A stretch of 64,000 nucleotides of DNA, taken from contig NZ_NKYF01000014.1 in assembly GCF_002262885.1 (NCBI RefSeq), positions 124,001-188,000 on the forward strand. The letters run 5' to 3'. The translations under genes were made by a program, and so were the position numbers. Below, piece by piece: positions 15,446-23,731 of the stretch; the first letter of the stretch is position 1; each line of letters begins with the position of its first letter. Under the pieces are notes generated by a model that had not been told where the DNA came from, ran no database searches, and saw only the letters and a list, made by a program, of their open reading frames with translations. This DNA is from Pseudonocardia sp. MH-G8 (lineage in GTDB: Bacteria; Actinomycetota; Actinomycetes; Mycobacteriales; Pseudonocardiaceae).

Positions 15446-16111
15446 ATGTGGAATGTCGGAATCATCGGAAGCGGGCGAGTCGGCGGCACGGTCGCGCGCC
15501 TCGCCATCGCGGGCGGCTGTTCAGTCGTCGTCAGCAACTCACGCGGCCCCGAGACCCTCACCGAGCTGGTTGCCGACCTCGGTCCACGAGCTCGGGCGGC
15601 CACCCCGGCCGAAGCAGCTGAGGCCGGTGATCTGGTCGTGATCTCCGTGCCGGTGCGGGCCTACCGCGAGGTGCCGGTCGAGCCGTTGAAGGGCAGGACC
15701 GTCCTCGACACGATCAACTACGATCCTCGGCTCCACGGCCACATCCCCGAACTCGACGCTGCCTCGATCACCACCAGCGAGATGGTGCAGCAACACCTGC
15801 ATGCGTCGCACGTCGTCAAGGTCTTCAACAACATCTTCTTCCAGACGCTGCGCGCCCTCGCTCGCCCGAGAGGGGCAGCCGACCGCACCGCATTGCCGAT
15901 CGCCGGCGACGCCCCCGACGTCAAGGCGGAAGCAGCCCGGTTCGTGGACGCCATCGGCTTCGACACGGTGGATGGTGGCCCGCTCGCCGAGGGCTGGCGC
16001 TGGCAGCCGGGTACCCCGGCCCACTCCGTCTACGCCGGGGAAACGATCCAGGTCGCCAACCCCGGCAATGCCGAGAAGGTGCGCAATGCTCTCGCCGCCG
16101 CAACCCGCTGA
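15446..16111 (+). CDS. NADPH-dependent F420 reductase-like oxidoreductase
   Basis: 221-residue Rossmann-fold protein of the F420-dependent NADP reductase/Npd-like type. The dinucleotide motif is at the very start (VGIIGSGRVGGTVARLAIAG), with SNSRGPETL after the second strand and the typical DTINYDPR segment and VVKVFNNIFFQTL helix. Members pass hydride between F420 and NADP or reduce other acceptors. ATG 15446 has an AAGGGAAGGGA ribosome site. It is divergent from a TetR gene with a strong operator array and is followed 66 bases later by a SnoaL-like gene; the two probably form an inducible detoxification or modification unit. Confidence 0.82.
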   Translation: MWNVGIIGSGRVGGTVARLAIAGGCSVVVSNSRGPETLTELVADLGPRARAATPAEAAEAGDLVVISVPVRAYREVPVEPLKGRTVLDTINYDPRLHGHIPELDAASITTSEMVQQHLHASHVVKVFNNIFFQTLRALARPRGAADRTALPIAGDAPDVKAEAARFVDAIGFDTVDGGPLAEGWRWQPGTPAHSVYAGETIQVANPGNAEKVRNALAAATR

Positions 16112-16177
16112 AGCCATCGTGGGGCTGTACCACCCCAGCCTCGACTCGCAGGCTCATCCGGCTGAGGAAGGCACACC

Positions 16178-16612
16178 GTGACCGGCGTACACGACGACCT
16201 CCAGGTCTTCGGCGCTACCGATGACGAGCGACGGATCGTCGAAACGCTCTACCGGGCGATCGGAGGGGAGCTGGACCTCCTGGACGAGGTACTCGCACCG
16301 GACTGGGAGGACATCCCCAGCGTTCCCGGTCAGCCTTCGGGGCCGGAGGGCCTCAAGCCGCACATCGAGGACTTCCACGCGTGCTTCGCAGACGCTCGGG
16401 TCGTCCTGCACGACGTCGTCGCCGCGTCGGGGCGAGTGGCCGTGCGAGGCGAGCTGACCGGCACCCACCGCGGAGAGTTCCTCGGCGTCTCCCCGACCGG
16501 CAGGCCGAGTTCGATCAGGATCCACGAGTTCCACCAGATCGAGAACGGCCGCATAGTCCGCAGCTGGCACCTCGAGGATCTTCACGGGTGGGTCCGGCTG
16601 ATGAGAGCTTGA
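16178..16612 (+). CDS. SnoaL-like ester cyclase-family protein
   Basis: 144-residue protein with the alpha+beta barrel pattern of the SnoaL/NTF2-like ester cyclase family: ERRIVETLYRAIGGELDLLD, DWEDIPSVPGQPSGPEG, a central VAVRGELTGTHRGEFLGV strand pair and the closing IRIHEFHQIENGRIVRSWH. Some relatives close polyketide rings; many are uncharacterised. GTG 16178 is used. It follows the reductase gene in the same direction and is likely under the same TetR regulator. Substrate unknown. Confidence 0.8.
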   Translation: MTGVHDDLQVFGATDDERRIVETLYRAIGGELDLLDEVLAPDWEDIPSVPGQPSGPEGLKPHIEDFHACFADARVVLHDVVAASGRVAVRGELTGTHRGEFLGVSPTGRPSSIRIHEFHQIENGRIVRSWHLEDLHGWVRLMRA

Positions 16613-16719
16613 CGCGCACGTGTGACGAGCAGGCGATCAGATCACCCGCATGAGGTGCTGGGGTTGCATGCCGCGGCTGGTAGGCCCCACCGTGGAGCAG
16701 CCGACGCCCGCGCTCGCCG

Positions 16720-16750
16720 CGCGCACGGTGGGAATCTTGACCCGTGCGCG
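16720..16750. terminator. hairpin between convergent SnoaL-like and SDR genes
   Basis: CGCGCACGG (16720-16728) pairs with CCGTGCGCG (16742-16750) across 13 bases in the 184-base convergent gap; a plausible bidirectional terminator. Nothing else is recognised in this gap. Confidence 0.45.
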
Positions 16751-16796
16751 GCTCAGCGCCGGACCATTCGGCCGCTGGCAAAGCCTCGCACGGACG

Positions 16797-17600
16797 CTAG
16801 GTACCCGAGGCGGTCGTGGCGATGCCGCCGTCGACCGGGACGATCGTTCCCGTGAGGTAGGACCCGGCCCGGCCGGCGAGGAACACGGCGATCCCTGCCA
16901 TGTCGTCGTCGCGGCCGAGCCGGCGCAGAGGGGCCTTCGCCGCGATCGTGTCGCCGATGGCATCGAGCGTGGACGCCATCATCTGCGACGGGAACGGTCC
17001 TGGGGCTACCGCGTTCACCGTGACGTGCTGTGGGCCCAGTTCTCGGGCAAGCACTCGGGTGAGTTGATGGAGTGCCGCTTTGCTGCTGGCGTAGGAGTAG
17101 TTGGGCGAACCGGCCACGTGGATGGCGGCGATACTGCCGATGTTGATGATCCGCGCGGGATCATCGGCGGTACCCGCCCTGCGGAGTGCGGGGAGCAGCG
17201 CCTGCACCAGCCAGAACGGCGACTTGAGGTTGAGGTCGACCACTGCGTCCCAGGCCTCGGCCGGGAACGTCTCCAGCGGCTCGCGCCACATCGCTCCCGC
17301 GTTGTTGACGAGGATGTCCAGGCGTTCCGAGTCGACCTTGACGAGATCAGCGAGGCGACGGCACTCGTCGTACCTGGACAGGTCGGCGGGGATTGCCCGG
17401 ACGTCACCGAATTCGGACAGCAGGTGCTGTGCCTGCGCGCACGCGTCTGCATTGCGTGAGCTGATGACGACGCGGGCGCCCGCCTGCAGGAGGCCGCGCG
17501 CTATCATCATCCCGATACCCCTGGTGCCGCCGGTGACGAGTGCGTACTTCCCACTCAGATCGAAAAGGTCTGCGTGGGTGGTGAACTGGATGTCCGCCAT
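16797..17600 (-). CDS. short-chain dehydrogenase/reductase
   Basis: 267-residue classical SDR. Cofactor motif VTGGTRGIGMMIARGLLQAG, structural NNAGAMW, catalytic S in INIGSIAAIHVAGSP and the Y-x3-K pair in YSYASSKAALHQL are all present, with the late PGPFPSQM loop. It resembles gluconate-5-dehydrogenase/RhlG-like SDRs; substrate not predictable. ATG 17600 follows AGAAGGAACGACC; a longer in-frame start upstream is less likely. It is divergent from an MmyB-type regulator gene, a pairing often seen in actinobacteria, so the regulator probably controls this gene. Confidence 0.88.
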   Translation of the reverse strand: MADIQFTTHADLFDLSGKYALVTGGTRGIGMMIARGLLQAGARVVISSRNADACAQAQHLLSEFGDVRAIPADLSRYDECRRLADLVKVDSERLDILVNNAGAMWREPLETFPAEAWDAVVDLNLKSPFWLVQALLPALRRAGTADDPARIINIGSIAAIHVAGSPNYSYASSKAALHQLTRVLARELGPQHVTVNAVAPGPFPSQMMASTLDAIGDTIAAKAPLRRLGRDDDMAGIAVFLAGRAGSYLTGTIVPVDGGIATTASGT

Positions 17601-17773
17601 TGGTCGTCGTTCCTTCTGTCGTGGAAGCATGTGCTGACTCGAAAAGGTTGACAGGCGTCCTGGACGTCTGGGAGACCCTGGTGGCACAGGTACTGCCGAT
17701 GCCTCCTTGGCACGTGGGTGGGGGGTACCAGCAGAACCTCCCTTCGCCCGCGGACAGGGCCTACGGTGACGAG

Positions 17774-18664
17774 GTGGCCACGATCGATCTCCGCACCGAG
17801 GTCAAGGAATTCCTGAGCTCGCGTCGCGCGCGGATCTCGCCCCAGCGTGCCGGATTGCCCGCATACGGCGGCAACCGTCGGGTCAAAGGCCTGCGTCGCG
17901 AAGAGGTGGCTCTGCTCGCAGGGGTATCGGTCGACTACTACGTGCGCATGGAGCGCGGCAGCCTCGCCGGCGCCTCCGACGGGGTGCTCGACGCGTTGGC
18001 CTCCGCCTTGCAACTCGACGAGGCCGAGCGCGATCACCTGTTCCACCTTGCGCGGCAGTCCAGGGTGCCCAGCGGATCACGCCGCCGGCGACCCGCTGGG
18101 ACGGTGCGTCCGGCGCTCCAGCAGGTGCTCGACGCCATCACCGATGCGCCGGCCTGGATCTGCAACGGCCGTTATGACGTGCTTGCCATGAATCAACTTG
18201 CCCGCGCGCTGTATTCGCCGTTGCTGGCCGACACGCGCCGGCCGGCGAACACCGCGCGGTTCGTGTACCTGGATCCCGAAGCGGCAAGAACATTCTACGT
18301 CGACTACGAGCGAATCGCCTGTGATGTGGCTGCGAAGCTACGCATGGAAGCCGGCCGCAACCCGCACGACGACGAGCTGATCGCCCTGGTCGGTGAATTA
18401 TCAACACGCAGTGAACTGTTCCGGCAGCGGTGGGCATCCCAGGACGTGCGGCTCCACCGGTCCGGACGCAAGCGTGTGCACCATCCGGTGGTGGGCCGGC
18501 TCGACCTGGACGTCGAGTCGATGGAGATGCCTGCCGAACCCGGCCTGCTCCTGAACGTCTACACCGCGCCTGCCGGCACGGCGACCGTGGACGGTCTAGC
18601 TCTTTTGGCGTCGTGGGCGGCCGGCCAGGAGAGGCCGGCGACCGAGATTCGCGCACTCCACTGA
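17774..18664 (+). CDS. MmyB-like helix-turn-helix transcriptional regulator
   Basis: 296-residue regulator. An XRE-type helix-turn-helix fills residues 1-80 (FLSSRRARISPQRAGLPA, GLRREEVALLAGVSVDYYVR, MERG), and the MmyB-like ligand-binding domain follows (VLDAITDAPAWICNGRYDVL, ARFVYLDPEAARTFYVDYE, VGRLDLDVESMEMPAEPGLL). That domain is PAS-like and is thought to sense small hydrophobic ligands. GTG 17774 is preceded by a TACGGT box about six bases away, suggesting a leaderless transcript. It faces away from the SDR gene and is its likely regulator. Confidence 0.9.
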   Translation: MATIDLRTEVKEFLSSRRARISPQRAGLPAYGGNRRVKGLRREEVALLAGVSVDYYVRMERGSLAGASDGVLDALASALQLDEAERDHLFHLARQSRVPSGSRRRRPAGTVRPALQQVLDAITDAPAWICNGRYDVLAMNQLARALYSPLLADTRRPANTARFVYLDPEAARTFYVDYERIACDVAAKLRMEAGRNPHDDELIALVGELSTRSELFRQRWASQDVRLHRSGRKRVHHPVVGRLDLDVESMEMPAEPGLLLNVYTAPAGTATVDGLALLASWAAGQERPATEIRALH

Positions 18665-18747
18665 TATTCCGACCACCCGACCGGCCGTGCCGGTGCAGCG
18701 TCGCGAATTCGGGCCCCCCGGGCGCGCCCGCCTGGTAGACCTGCCTC

Positions 18748-19926
18748 GTGGAGCAGATCGCCAAGGGCCTGTTGAGCTGGGCGTCGATCCTGGAGGACGC
18801 GACGCGGGAGCAGGCGCTGCAGACCGTCCGGATGCCGTTCGTCCGCCCGCACGTCGCGTTGATGCCCGACGCGCACCTGGGCATGGGCTCCACCGTCGGC
18901 AGTGTGATCCCGACGGTGCGTGCGGTCATGCCGGCGAGCGTGGGCGTCGACATCGGCTGCGGGATGGCGGCGGTGCGCACCCAGCTGACGAAGGCGGACG
19001 TCACCCGGATCGGGCGGCTCGCGGCGCTGCGGGAGGCGATCGAGGCGGCCGTGCCGGTCTCGAAGGGCGGCTACAACCGGCGCCTGACCGACACCGCGGC
19101 CGAGCGCGTCCGCGAGCTGGAGACCCTGGCCGAGAAGGCGGGTTTCGACCCGGCCTCCTACGTCGGCAACTGGCGGCTGCAGCTGGGCACGCTCGGGAGC
19201 GGAAACCACTTCGTCGAGGTGTGCCTGGACGAGGTCGACCGGCTGTGGGTGTTCCTGCACTCCGGCTCCCGCGGCGTGGGCAACCGGATCGCGCAGCGTC
19301 ACATCCGGGTGGCCCAGCAGCTGTGCGAGAAGTGGTGGATCCCGCTGCCGCACCGCGATCTCGCCTACCTGCCCGAGGGCGTCGACGAGTTCTGGCACTA
19401 CATCCGGGAGCTGCGCTGGGCGCAGCGCTTCGCGCTGCTCAACCGGGCCGAGATGCTCGACCGGGTCGTCGGCAGCCTGGCCGGGTGGGCGGGCCGCGAG
19501 ATCGAGCGGGCCGAGGACGTGCAGTGCCACCACAACTACACCGAGCGCGAGGAGCACGGCGGCGGCGAGGTGTGGCTCACCCGCAAGGGCGCGATCGACG
19601 CCTCGCCCGGCCGGCCCGGCCTGATCCCCGGCTCGATGGGCACGCGGTCCTACGTGGTCAGCGGCCTGGGCAACGCGGCGTCGTTCCACTCGGCACCGCA
19701 CGGCGCGGGCCGCAGCTTCTCCCGCCGGGCCGCGCGCGAGCGGTTCACCGTGGCCCAGCTGACCGAGGCCATGGCGGGGATCGAGTGGCGCGCCGAGAAC
19801 GCCGAGGCGTTCCTCGACGAGATCCCGGGCGCGTACAAGGACGTCGACCAGATCATGGAGGACGCGAAGGACCTGGTGAGCGTCGAGCACACGCTGCGCC
19901 AGATCCTCAACGTGAAGGGCGACTGA
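18748..19926 (+). CDS. rtcB: RtcB-family RNA ligase
   Basis: 392-residue tRNA-splicing/RNA-repair ligase that joins 2',3'-cyclic phosphate or 3'-phosphate ends to 5'-OH using GTP and Mn2+. The metal and nucleotide ligands are visible: MPDAHLGMGSTVGSVIPT, GVDIGCGMAAVRT (active-site Cys), LGSGNHFVEVCLD, FLHSGSRGVGN, the CHHNYTE motif and the GSMGTRSYVV loop. GTG 18748 is preceded by TAGACC at 18736-18741, a -10-like box placing the start at the mRNA 5' end. No archease or RtcA gene is adjacent, as is common for actinobacterial RtcB. Converges with the next gene after 21 bases. Confidence 0.9.
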   Translation: MEQIAKGLLSWASILEDATREQALQTVRMPFVRPHVALMPDAHLGMGSTVGSVIPTVRAVMPASVGVDIGCGMAAVRTQLTKADVTRIGRLAALREAIEAAVPVSKGGYNRRLTDTAAERVRELETLAEKAGFDPASYVGNWRLQLGTLGSGNHFVEVCLDEVDRLWVFLHSGSRGVGNRIAQRHIRVAQQLCEKWWIPLPHRDLAYLPEGVDEFWHYIRELRWAQRFALLNRAEMLDRVVGSLAGWAGREIERAEDVQCHHNYTEREEHGGGEVWLTRKGAIDASPGRPGLIPGSMGTRSYVVSGLGNAASFHSAPHGAGRSFSRRAARERFTVAQLTEAMAGIEWRAENAEAFLDEIPGAYKDVDQIMEDAKDLVSVEHTLRQILNVKGD

Positions 19927-19947
19927 GCGTTCGGGCCGGTGCGCGTC

Positions 19948-21525
19948 CTACTGCGGCGCCACCGGCTCCAGCGCGCTGGCCTGCGGGTAGCGGCAGCTCG
20001 GGTCCCACAGGATCCACGAGTCGATGCCGATGGACTCGGCCGCGTCGATCTGCGCGCGCAGCTCCTCGGGCCCGTAGTGGACCCCCAGGCTGAACGCCTG
20101 CAGCCAGGGGATCACCGCCGTGGCGCTCCCGTCGGTCAGCTTCTTGAAGTCGGCGAGCGAGCGCGCGGTGATGTCGAAGGGCTGCGACTCCGGGCTGCTC
20201 ACGCCGTACTCACCGCTGCCCCAGTGCGAGGGGTACACCATCGGGGAGACGTAGTCGGAGTACGGAGCCATGAGCGCGATGTCCTGCGCTATCTGGGTGG
20301 GTCGCGTAGCCGCTATCCCGAACACCGACGCACCGAGCAGGGCGCCGTGCTTGCGCACCTCCGGCCGCGTTTCCGCCATGAAATCGGCGATCGACTGCTC
20401 GGGGGTGGTGGTCAGCCCTTCGAAATGCATTCCGGAGATGGCACCGTCGGGCCGGCGGATGTAGTCGTAGAGGATCTCGTCGAAGCCGAGCGCGGCCGCC
20501 TCCTCGGCGAGCGCGATGTTGTAGGCGCGCACCTCCGGATGGGCGAAGTTCGTGAACGAGTACTCGCCGTAACCACCCGAATAGGGGCCCCCGGATGCGG
20601 TCTGCACCAGCCAGTCGGTCTTGCCCGACTCCCACGAGGCGGCGCCGAGCACCGGGTCGCGGAAGGCGACGATCCGCCCGATGACGCGCAGACCGGCCGC
20701 ATGCATCTCGTCCAGCGCGGCGCGCGCGTCGTAGTAGCCCTTGGCGGCGCCGATCTCCACGGCCAGCGGCACCTGGCTCGCGTAGCCGACCTCGCCGCTC
20801 TCGTCCTTGATGTCGAGTTGCACGGCGTCGATGCGGCCCTCGCGGGCCAGTTGGAGCACCGGCTCCCGCAGCGACCCGGCCGCCCAGGCCGATGCGGTCA
20901 TGTGCACGGCGCGCATCCCGGGGTGCTGCACCGGGATCGGCACCTTCTGCGCCGTCGTGTTGCCGGCCTCGTCGCGGGCGGCCAGGTCGACGTCCGCGGC
21001 ACCCGCGGGCACCGTCAGTGTGAAGCTGCCGTCGTCCTCCAACTCCTGCGCGACGCCGCCGACCAGCAGTTCCTCCGTGCCGTCGACGCGCCCGTGCACC
21101 TCGGCCGTCGCGTCCATCGGAGTCGGCGGGATCTTGTCGACGAGGAGCGTCGGGGGCGTGTCGTCGACCGTGAACTCGATGTGGGTGCCCAGGCCGGGCA
21201 ACGGCATCGCCGCGTCGGGGGAGTTGATCTGGAGCGTGTGCTCGCCCTCGGGCAGCGGCGGCCCGTCGAGCACGATGCGCTCGCCGTCGCGCCGCACCGT
21301 GGCGGGCTGGTCGTCGAGCAGGACGTCGACGCGGGAAGGATCGCTGAGCGTCGTGATCGCGACCTCGTTCACCTTGCTGGCGGGCAGGGCTCCGCCGTCG
21401 GCCAGGCCGGTGACGGTGACGTCGGGTCGCAGCCAGGCCACGACCAGCACCAGCACACCTGCAACGATCAACGCGACCGCCGCCGGCACGAGGAACCGGT
21501 TGGGCGCGACCACCGGGCGGGTCAT
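19948..21525 (-). CDS. membrane-anchored putative glycoside hydrolase (DUF4015-like)
   Basis: 525-residue extracytoplasmic protein. One N-terminal membrane helix (FLVPAAVALIVAGVLVLVVA) is followed by two beta-rich, Ig-like segments (about residues 45-200) and a C-terminal TIM-barrel domain of the DUF4015 putative glycosyl hydrolase type (VHMTASAWAAGS, VQLDIKDESGEVGYAS, FDEILYDYIRRPDG, YVSPMVYPSHW). DUF4015 proteins are predicted polysaccharide hydrolases; no substrate is known. ATG 21525 is five bases after GAAGGAG; a GTG two codons upstream overlaps that site. It is divergent from a polysaccharide deacetylase lipoprotein, so the two may act on the same cell-surface glycan. Confidence 0.82.
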   Translation of the reverse strand: MTRPVVAPNRFLVPAAVALIVAGVLVLVVAWLRPDVTVTGLADGGALPASKVNEVAITTLSDPSRVDVLLDDQPATVRRDGERIVLDGPPLPEGEHTLQINSPDAAMPLPGLGTHIEFTVDDTPPTLLVDKIPPTPMDATAEVHGRVDGTEELLVGGVAQELEDDGSFTLTVPAGAADVDLAARDEAGNTTAQKVPIPVQHPGMRAVHMTASAWAAGSLREPVLQLAREGRIDAVQLDIKDESGEVGYASQVPLAVEIGAAKGYYDARAALDEMHAAGLRVIGRIVAFRDPVLGAASWESGKTDWLVQTASGGPYSGGYGEYSFTNFAHPEVRAYNIALAEEAAALGFDEILYDYIRRPDGAISGMHFEGLTTTPEQSIADFMAETRPEVRKHGALLGASVFGIAATRPTQIAQDIALMAPYSDYVSPMVYPSHWGSGEYGVSSPESQPFDITARSLADFKKLTDGSATAVIPWLQAFSLGVHYGPEELRAQIDAAESIGIDSWILWDPSCRYPQASALEPVAPQ

Positions 21526-21604
21526 CGGCACTCCTTCGGCACGGGTCGGTCTGATCGAAGCCTGATCATCGTGACAGGATCCGGGGCTCTTGCGCTCGGG
21601 AACA

Positions 21605-21616
21605 ACACCATGGTGT
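21605..21616. promoter_or_regulatory. palindrome between divergent GH and deacetylase genes
   Basis: ACACCATGGTGT is a perfect 12 bp palindrome in the 133-base divergent gap. A TAGCGT -10-like box at 21646-21651 lies just before the deacetylase ATG. The palindrome may be a common operator; no regulator gene is adjacent. Confidence 0.4.
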
Positions 21617-21658
21617 GATCAAGCGTTGAAATCCCCGAACAGCGGGTAGCGTCGCGTC

Positions 21659-22651
21659 ATGCCTCGGTTGCGCATTGTCACTGCGTCGATCATCATGCTT
21701 TTCGTCGCCGGTTGTGGATCGGATTCCGGTGGTGCCGGCACTGCGCCGGCGCAGCCCCTTCCGCCGCCCGCTCCGGTCCGGCCCGCAGATGTGAAGGCGA
21801 ACGAGCTCGGCAAGATCCCGGTCCTCATGTACCACCGTTTCGTGGCCGATCCGGTATCGGTGTACGACCGCACTCCCGAGGATTTCCGCGCGGAGCTGGA
21901 AAGGCTCGCGCGCGAGGACTACGTACCGATCACCACCGCCGATCTGGCCACGGGGCGGATCGACATCCCGGCCGGCAAGCACCCCGTCGTGCTGACCTTC
22001 GACGACGGTGACCCGACGGTCCTCACGCTCGGTCCGGACGGCACGCCCGCCCCCGGTACCGGGGTGCGGATCATGCTCGACGTGGCCGCGGCCCACCCGG
22101 AGTTCCGGGCGGTGGGCAGCATGTACGTCAACGCCGACCCCTACGGCGGCGGCGAGGCGGGTGCGGCGGCGCTGCGCTGGCTGCACGACAACGGCTTCGA
22201 GGTCGGCAACCACACCTTCGGCCACACCAACCTGCGCACGGCCGGCGCCGAGGGCGCGCAGGAGGCCATCGCCCGCGGCGACCGGTTCATCCGCGAGGCC
22301 GTGCCCGGCCACACGCCCACCACGCTCGCGCTGCCGTTCGGTGCGCGCCCCCGCGACCACCAGGTGGCCGTCTCCGGGCCGGGCTACGACTACACCGGGG
22401 CGCTGCTGGTGGGCGCGAACCCGGCGCCCTCGCCGTTCGACGAGGACTTCGAGCCGGCGGCCATCCCGCGGATCCGTTCCCAGGGCGCGGACGGCGACGA
22501 GGCCGAGTTCGGGTCGACGACCTGGCTGGACAAGCTCGCCGCGAACCCGGAGGGCCGCTACACCTCCGACGGCAACCCCGACATGATCTCCTACCCGAAC
22601 GGCGAGGAGGGCCCGGCCGAGCAGTACACGGCCGCGGCGGTGGCCTATTAG
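21659..22651 (+). CDS. polysaccharide deacetylase lipoprotein
   Basis: 330-residue secreted lipoprotein: signal peptide with lipobox FVAGC, C19 being the lipidated residue, then a Pro/Ala linker and a NodB-like carbohydrate esterase 4 domain. Catalytic motifs: VVLTFDDGDPTVL (TFDDGD) and the metal-binding histidines in GNHTFGHTNL. An extra IPVLMYHRF motif before the barrel is typical of PgaB-type deacetylases. It probably removes N- or O-acetyl groups from a cell-wall or capsular glycan. The likely partner is the divergent membrane-anchored glycoside hydrolase. Start is the ATG just downstream of a -10-like box. Confidence 0.88.
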   Translation: MPRLRIVTASIIMLFVAGCGSDSGGAGTAPAQPLPPPAPVRPADVKANELGKIPVLMYHRFVADPVSVYDRTPEDFRAELERLAREDYVPITTADLATGRIDIPAGKHPVVLTFDDGDPTVLTLGPDGTPAPGTGVRIMLDVAAAHPEFRAVGSMYVNADPYGGGEAGAAALRWLHDNGFEVGNHTFGHTNLRTAGAEGAQEAIARGDRFIREAVPGHTPTTLALPFGARPRDHQVAVSGPGYDYTGALLVGANPAPSPFDEDFEPAAIPRIRSQGADGDEAEFGSTTWLDKLAANPEGRYTSDGNPDMISYPNGEEGPAEQYTAAAVAY

Positions 22652-22674
22652 GGAGCGCCCTGAACAGGACCCTC

Positions 22675-23724
22675 CTAACGCGCTTCCGGTGGGCCCGTCG
22701 AGCCGCGCACCACCAGCACCGGTGGGGTGTCCAGGACCGCCTCCGGGGCGTCCGTGCCCACCTGGCGCAGCAGCGAGCGGGCCGCGGCCTGCCCCACGGC
22801 GGCGACGTGCTGGTCGACGGTGGTGAGCCCGGGTTGCAGCCAGCGCGACATCGGCAGGTCGTCGTACCCGACCACGGAGACGTCCTCGGGCACGCGCAGC
22901 CCGCGGCGTTGGATCGCGCCCATCCCGCACAGGGCCATGGAGTCGTTGGCGTAGAACACCGCGGTGGGGCGGGAGTGGGCGGCGAGCAGCCGGTCGGTGG
23001 CGGCCACGGCCTGCTCGGGGGAGAAGTCGGTGGCGATCACGTCGGTGAGCGCCAGCCCGTGCCCGGCCAGCGCCTCCTCCACGGCGGCGCGCCGCAGCAC
23101 GGTGTGCGCCCGGTCGACCGGCCCGGTGACGGAGGCGATGCGGCGGTGGCCGAGGTCGACCAGCAACGCGACCGCGTCGCGCAACCCGGCGCCCGGCTCG
23201 GGCACCGACACGTGCTCGACGTCCGGGCGCGCCGGCTGCCCGATGAGGACGTAGGGCAGCCCGAGCTCCGCGACGAGGGCGAAGCGGGGGTCGTCGACGC
23301 GGCCGTCGGTGAGCAGCACGCCGTCGACGGACCGCCCGTGGGCCAGCCGGCGGTAGACCTGCGCCTCGTCGAGGTCGGTGTCGCCGATGAGCTGCAGCAG
23401 CAGGCCGTAGCCGCGTGGGGCGAGCTCGGCCTCGATGCCCGAGATGAGGGCCGTGAAGTGCGGGTCGCTGCCCAGCAGGTCCGCCGGGCGGGAGATCACG
23501 AGCGCGACGGCGCGGGAGCGCAGGCTGCGCAGCCCGCTGGCCGCGAGGTGGGGGGTCCAGCCCAGCGCCTCCGACGCCTCGCGGATGCGCCGGGCGGTCT
23601 CGGAGGAGATGCGGCCGTTGCCGTGCAGCGCCTTGGACACCGCGCTGTTGGACACCCCCGCCAGGGCGGCCACGTCGCGGATGGTCGGCCGCGGCGCGGC
23701 GCCGGCCCGTTCCTGCTGGCTCAC
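22675..23724 (-). CDS. LacI-family transcriptional regulator
   Basis: 349-residue repressor. Helix-turn-helix and hinge at the N-terminus: PTIRDVAALAGVSNSAVSKA, then RISSETARRIREASEALGWT. A periplasmic-binding-protein-like sensor domain follows (GVLLTDGRVDDPRF, LVDLGHRRIASVTGP, TAVFYANDSMALCGMGAIQR, VSVVGYDDLPMSRWL). It is the last gene of the leftward catabolic operon, seven bases after the GH20 gene, with a GTG start. Two AACGTT-centred LacI-like sites lie 11 kb away in the divergent control region at the head of this island, making it the likely local repressor with a sugar or sugar-acid inducer. Confidence 0.9.
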   Translation of the reverse strand: MSQQERAGAAPRPTIRDVAALAGVSNSAVSKALHGNGRISSETARRIREASEALGWTPHLAASGLRSLRSRAVALVISRPADLLGSDPHFTALISGIEAELAPRGYGLLLQLIGDTDLDEAQVYRRLAHGRSVDGVLLTDGRVDDPRFALVAELGLPYVLIGQPARPDVEHVSVPEPGAGLRDAVALLVDLGHRRIASVTGPVDRAHTVLRRAAVEEALAGHGLALTDVIATDFSPEQAVAATDRLLAAHSRPTAVFYANDSMALCGMGAIQRRGLRVPEDVSVVGYDDLPMSRWLQPGLTTVDQHVAAVGQAAARSLLRQVGTDAPEAVLDTPPVLVVRGSTGPPEAR

Positions 23725-23731
23725 CCGCTCA

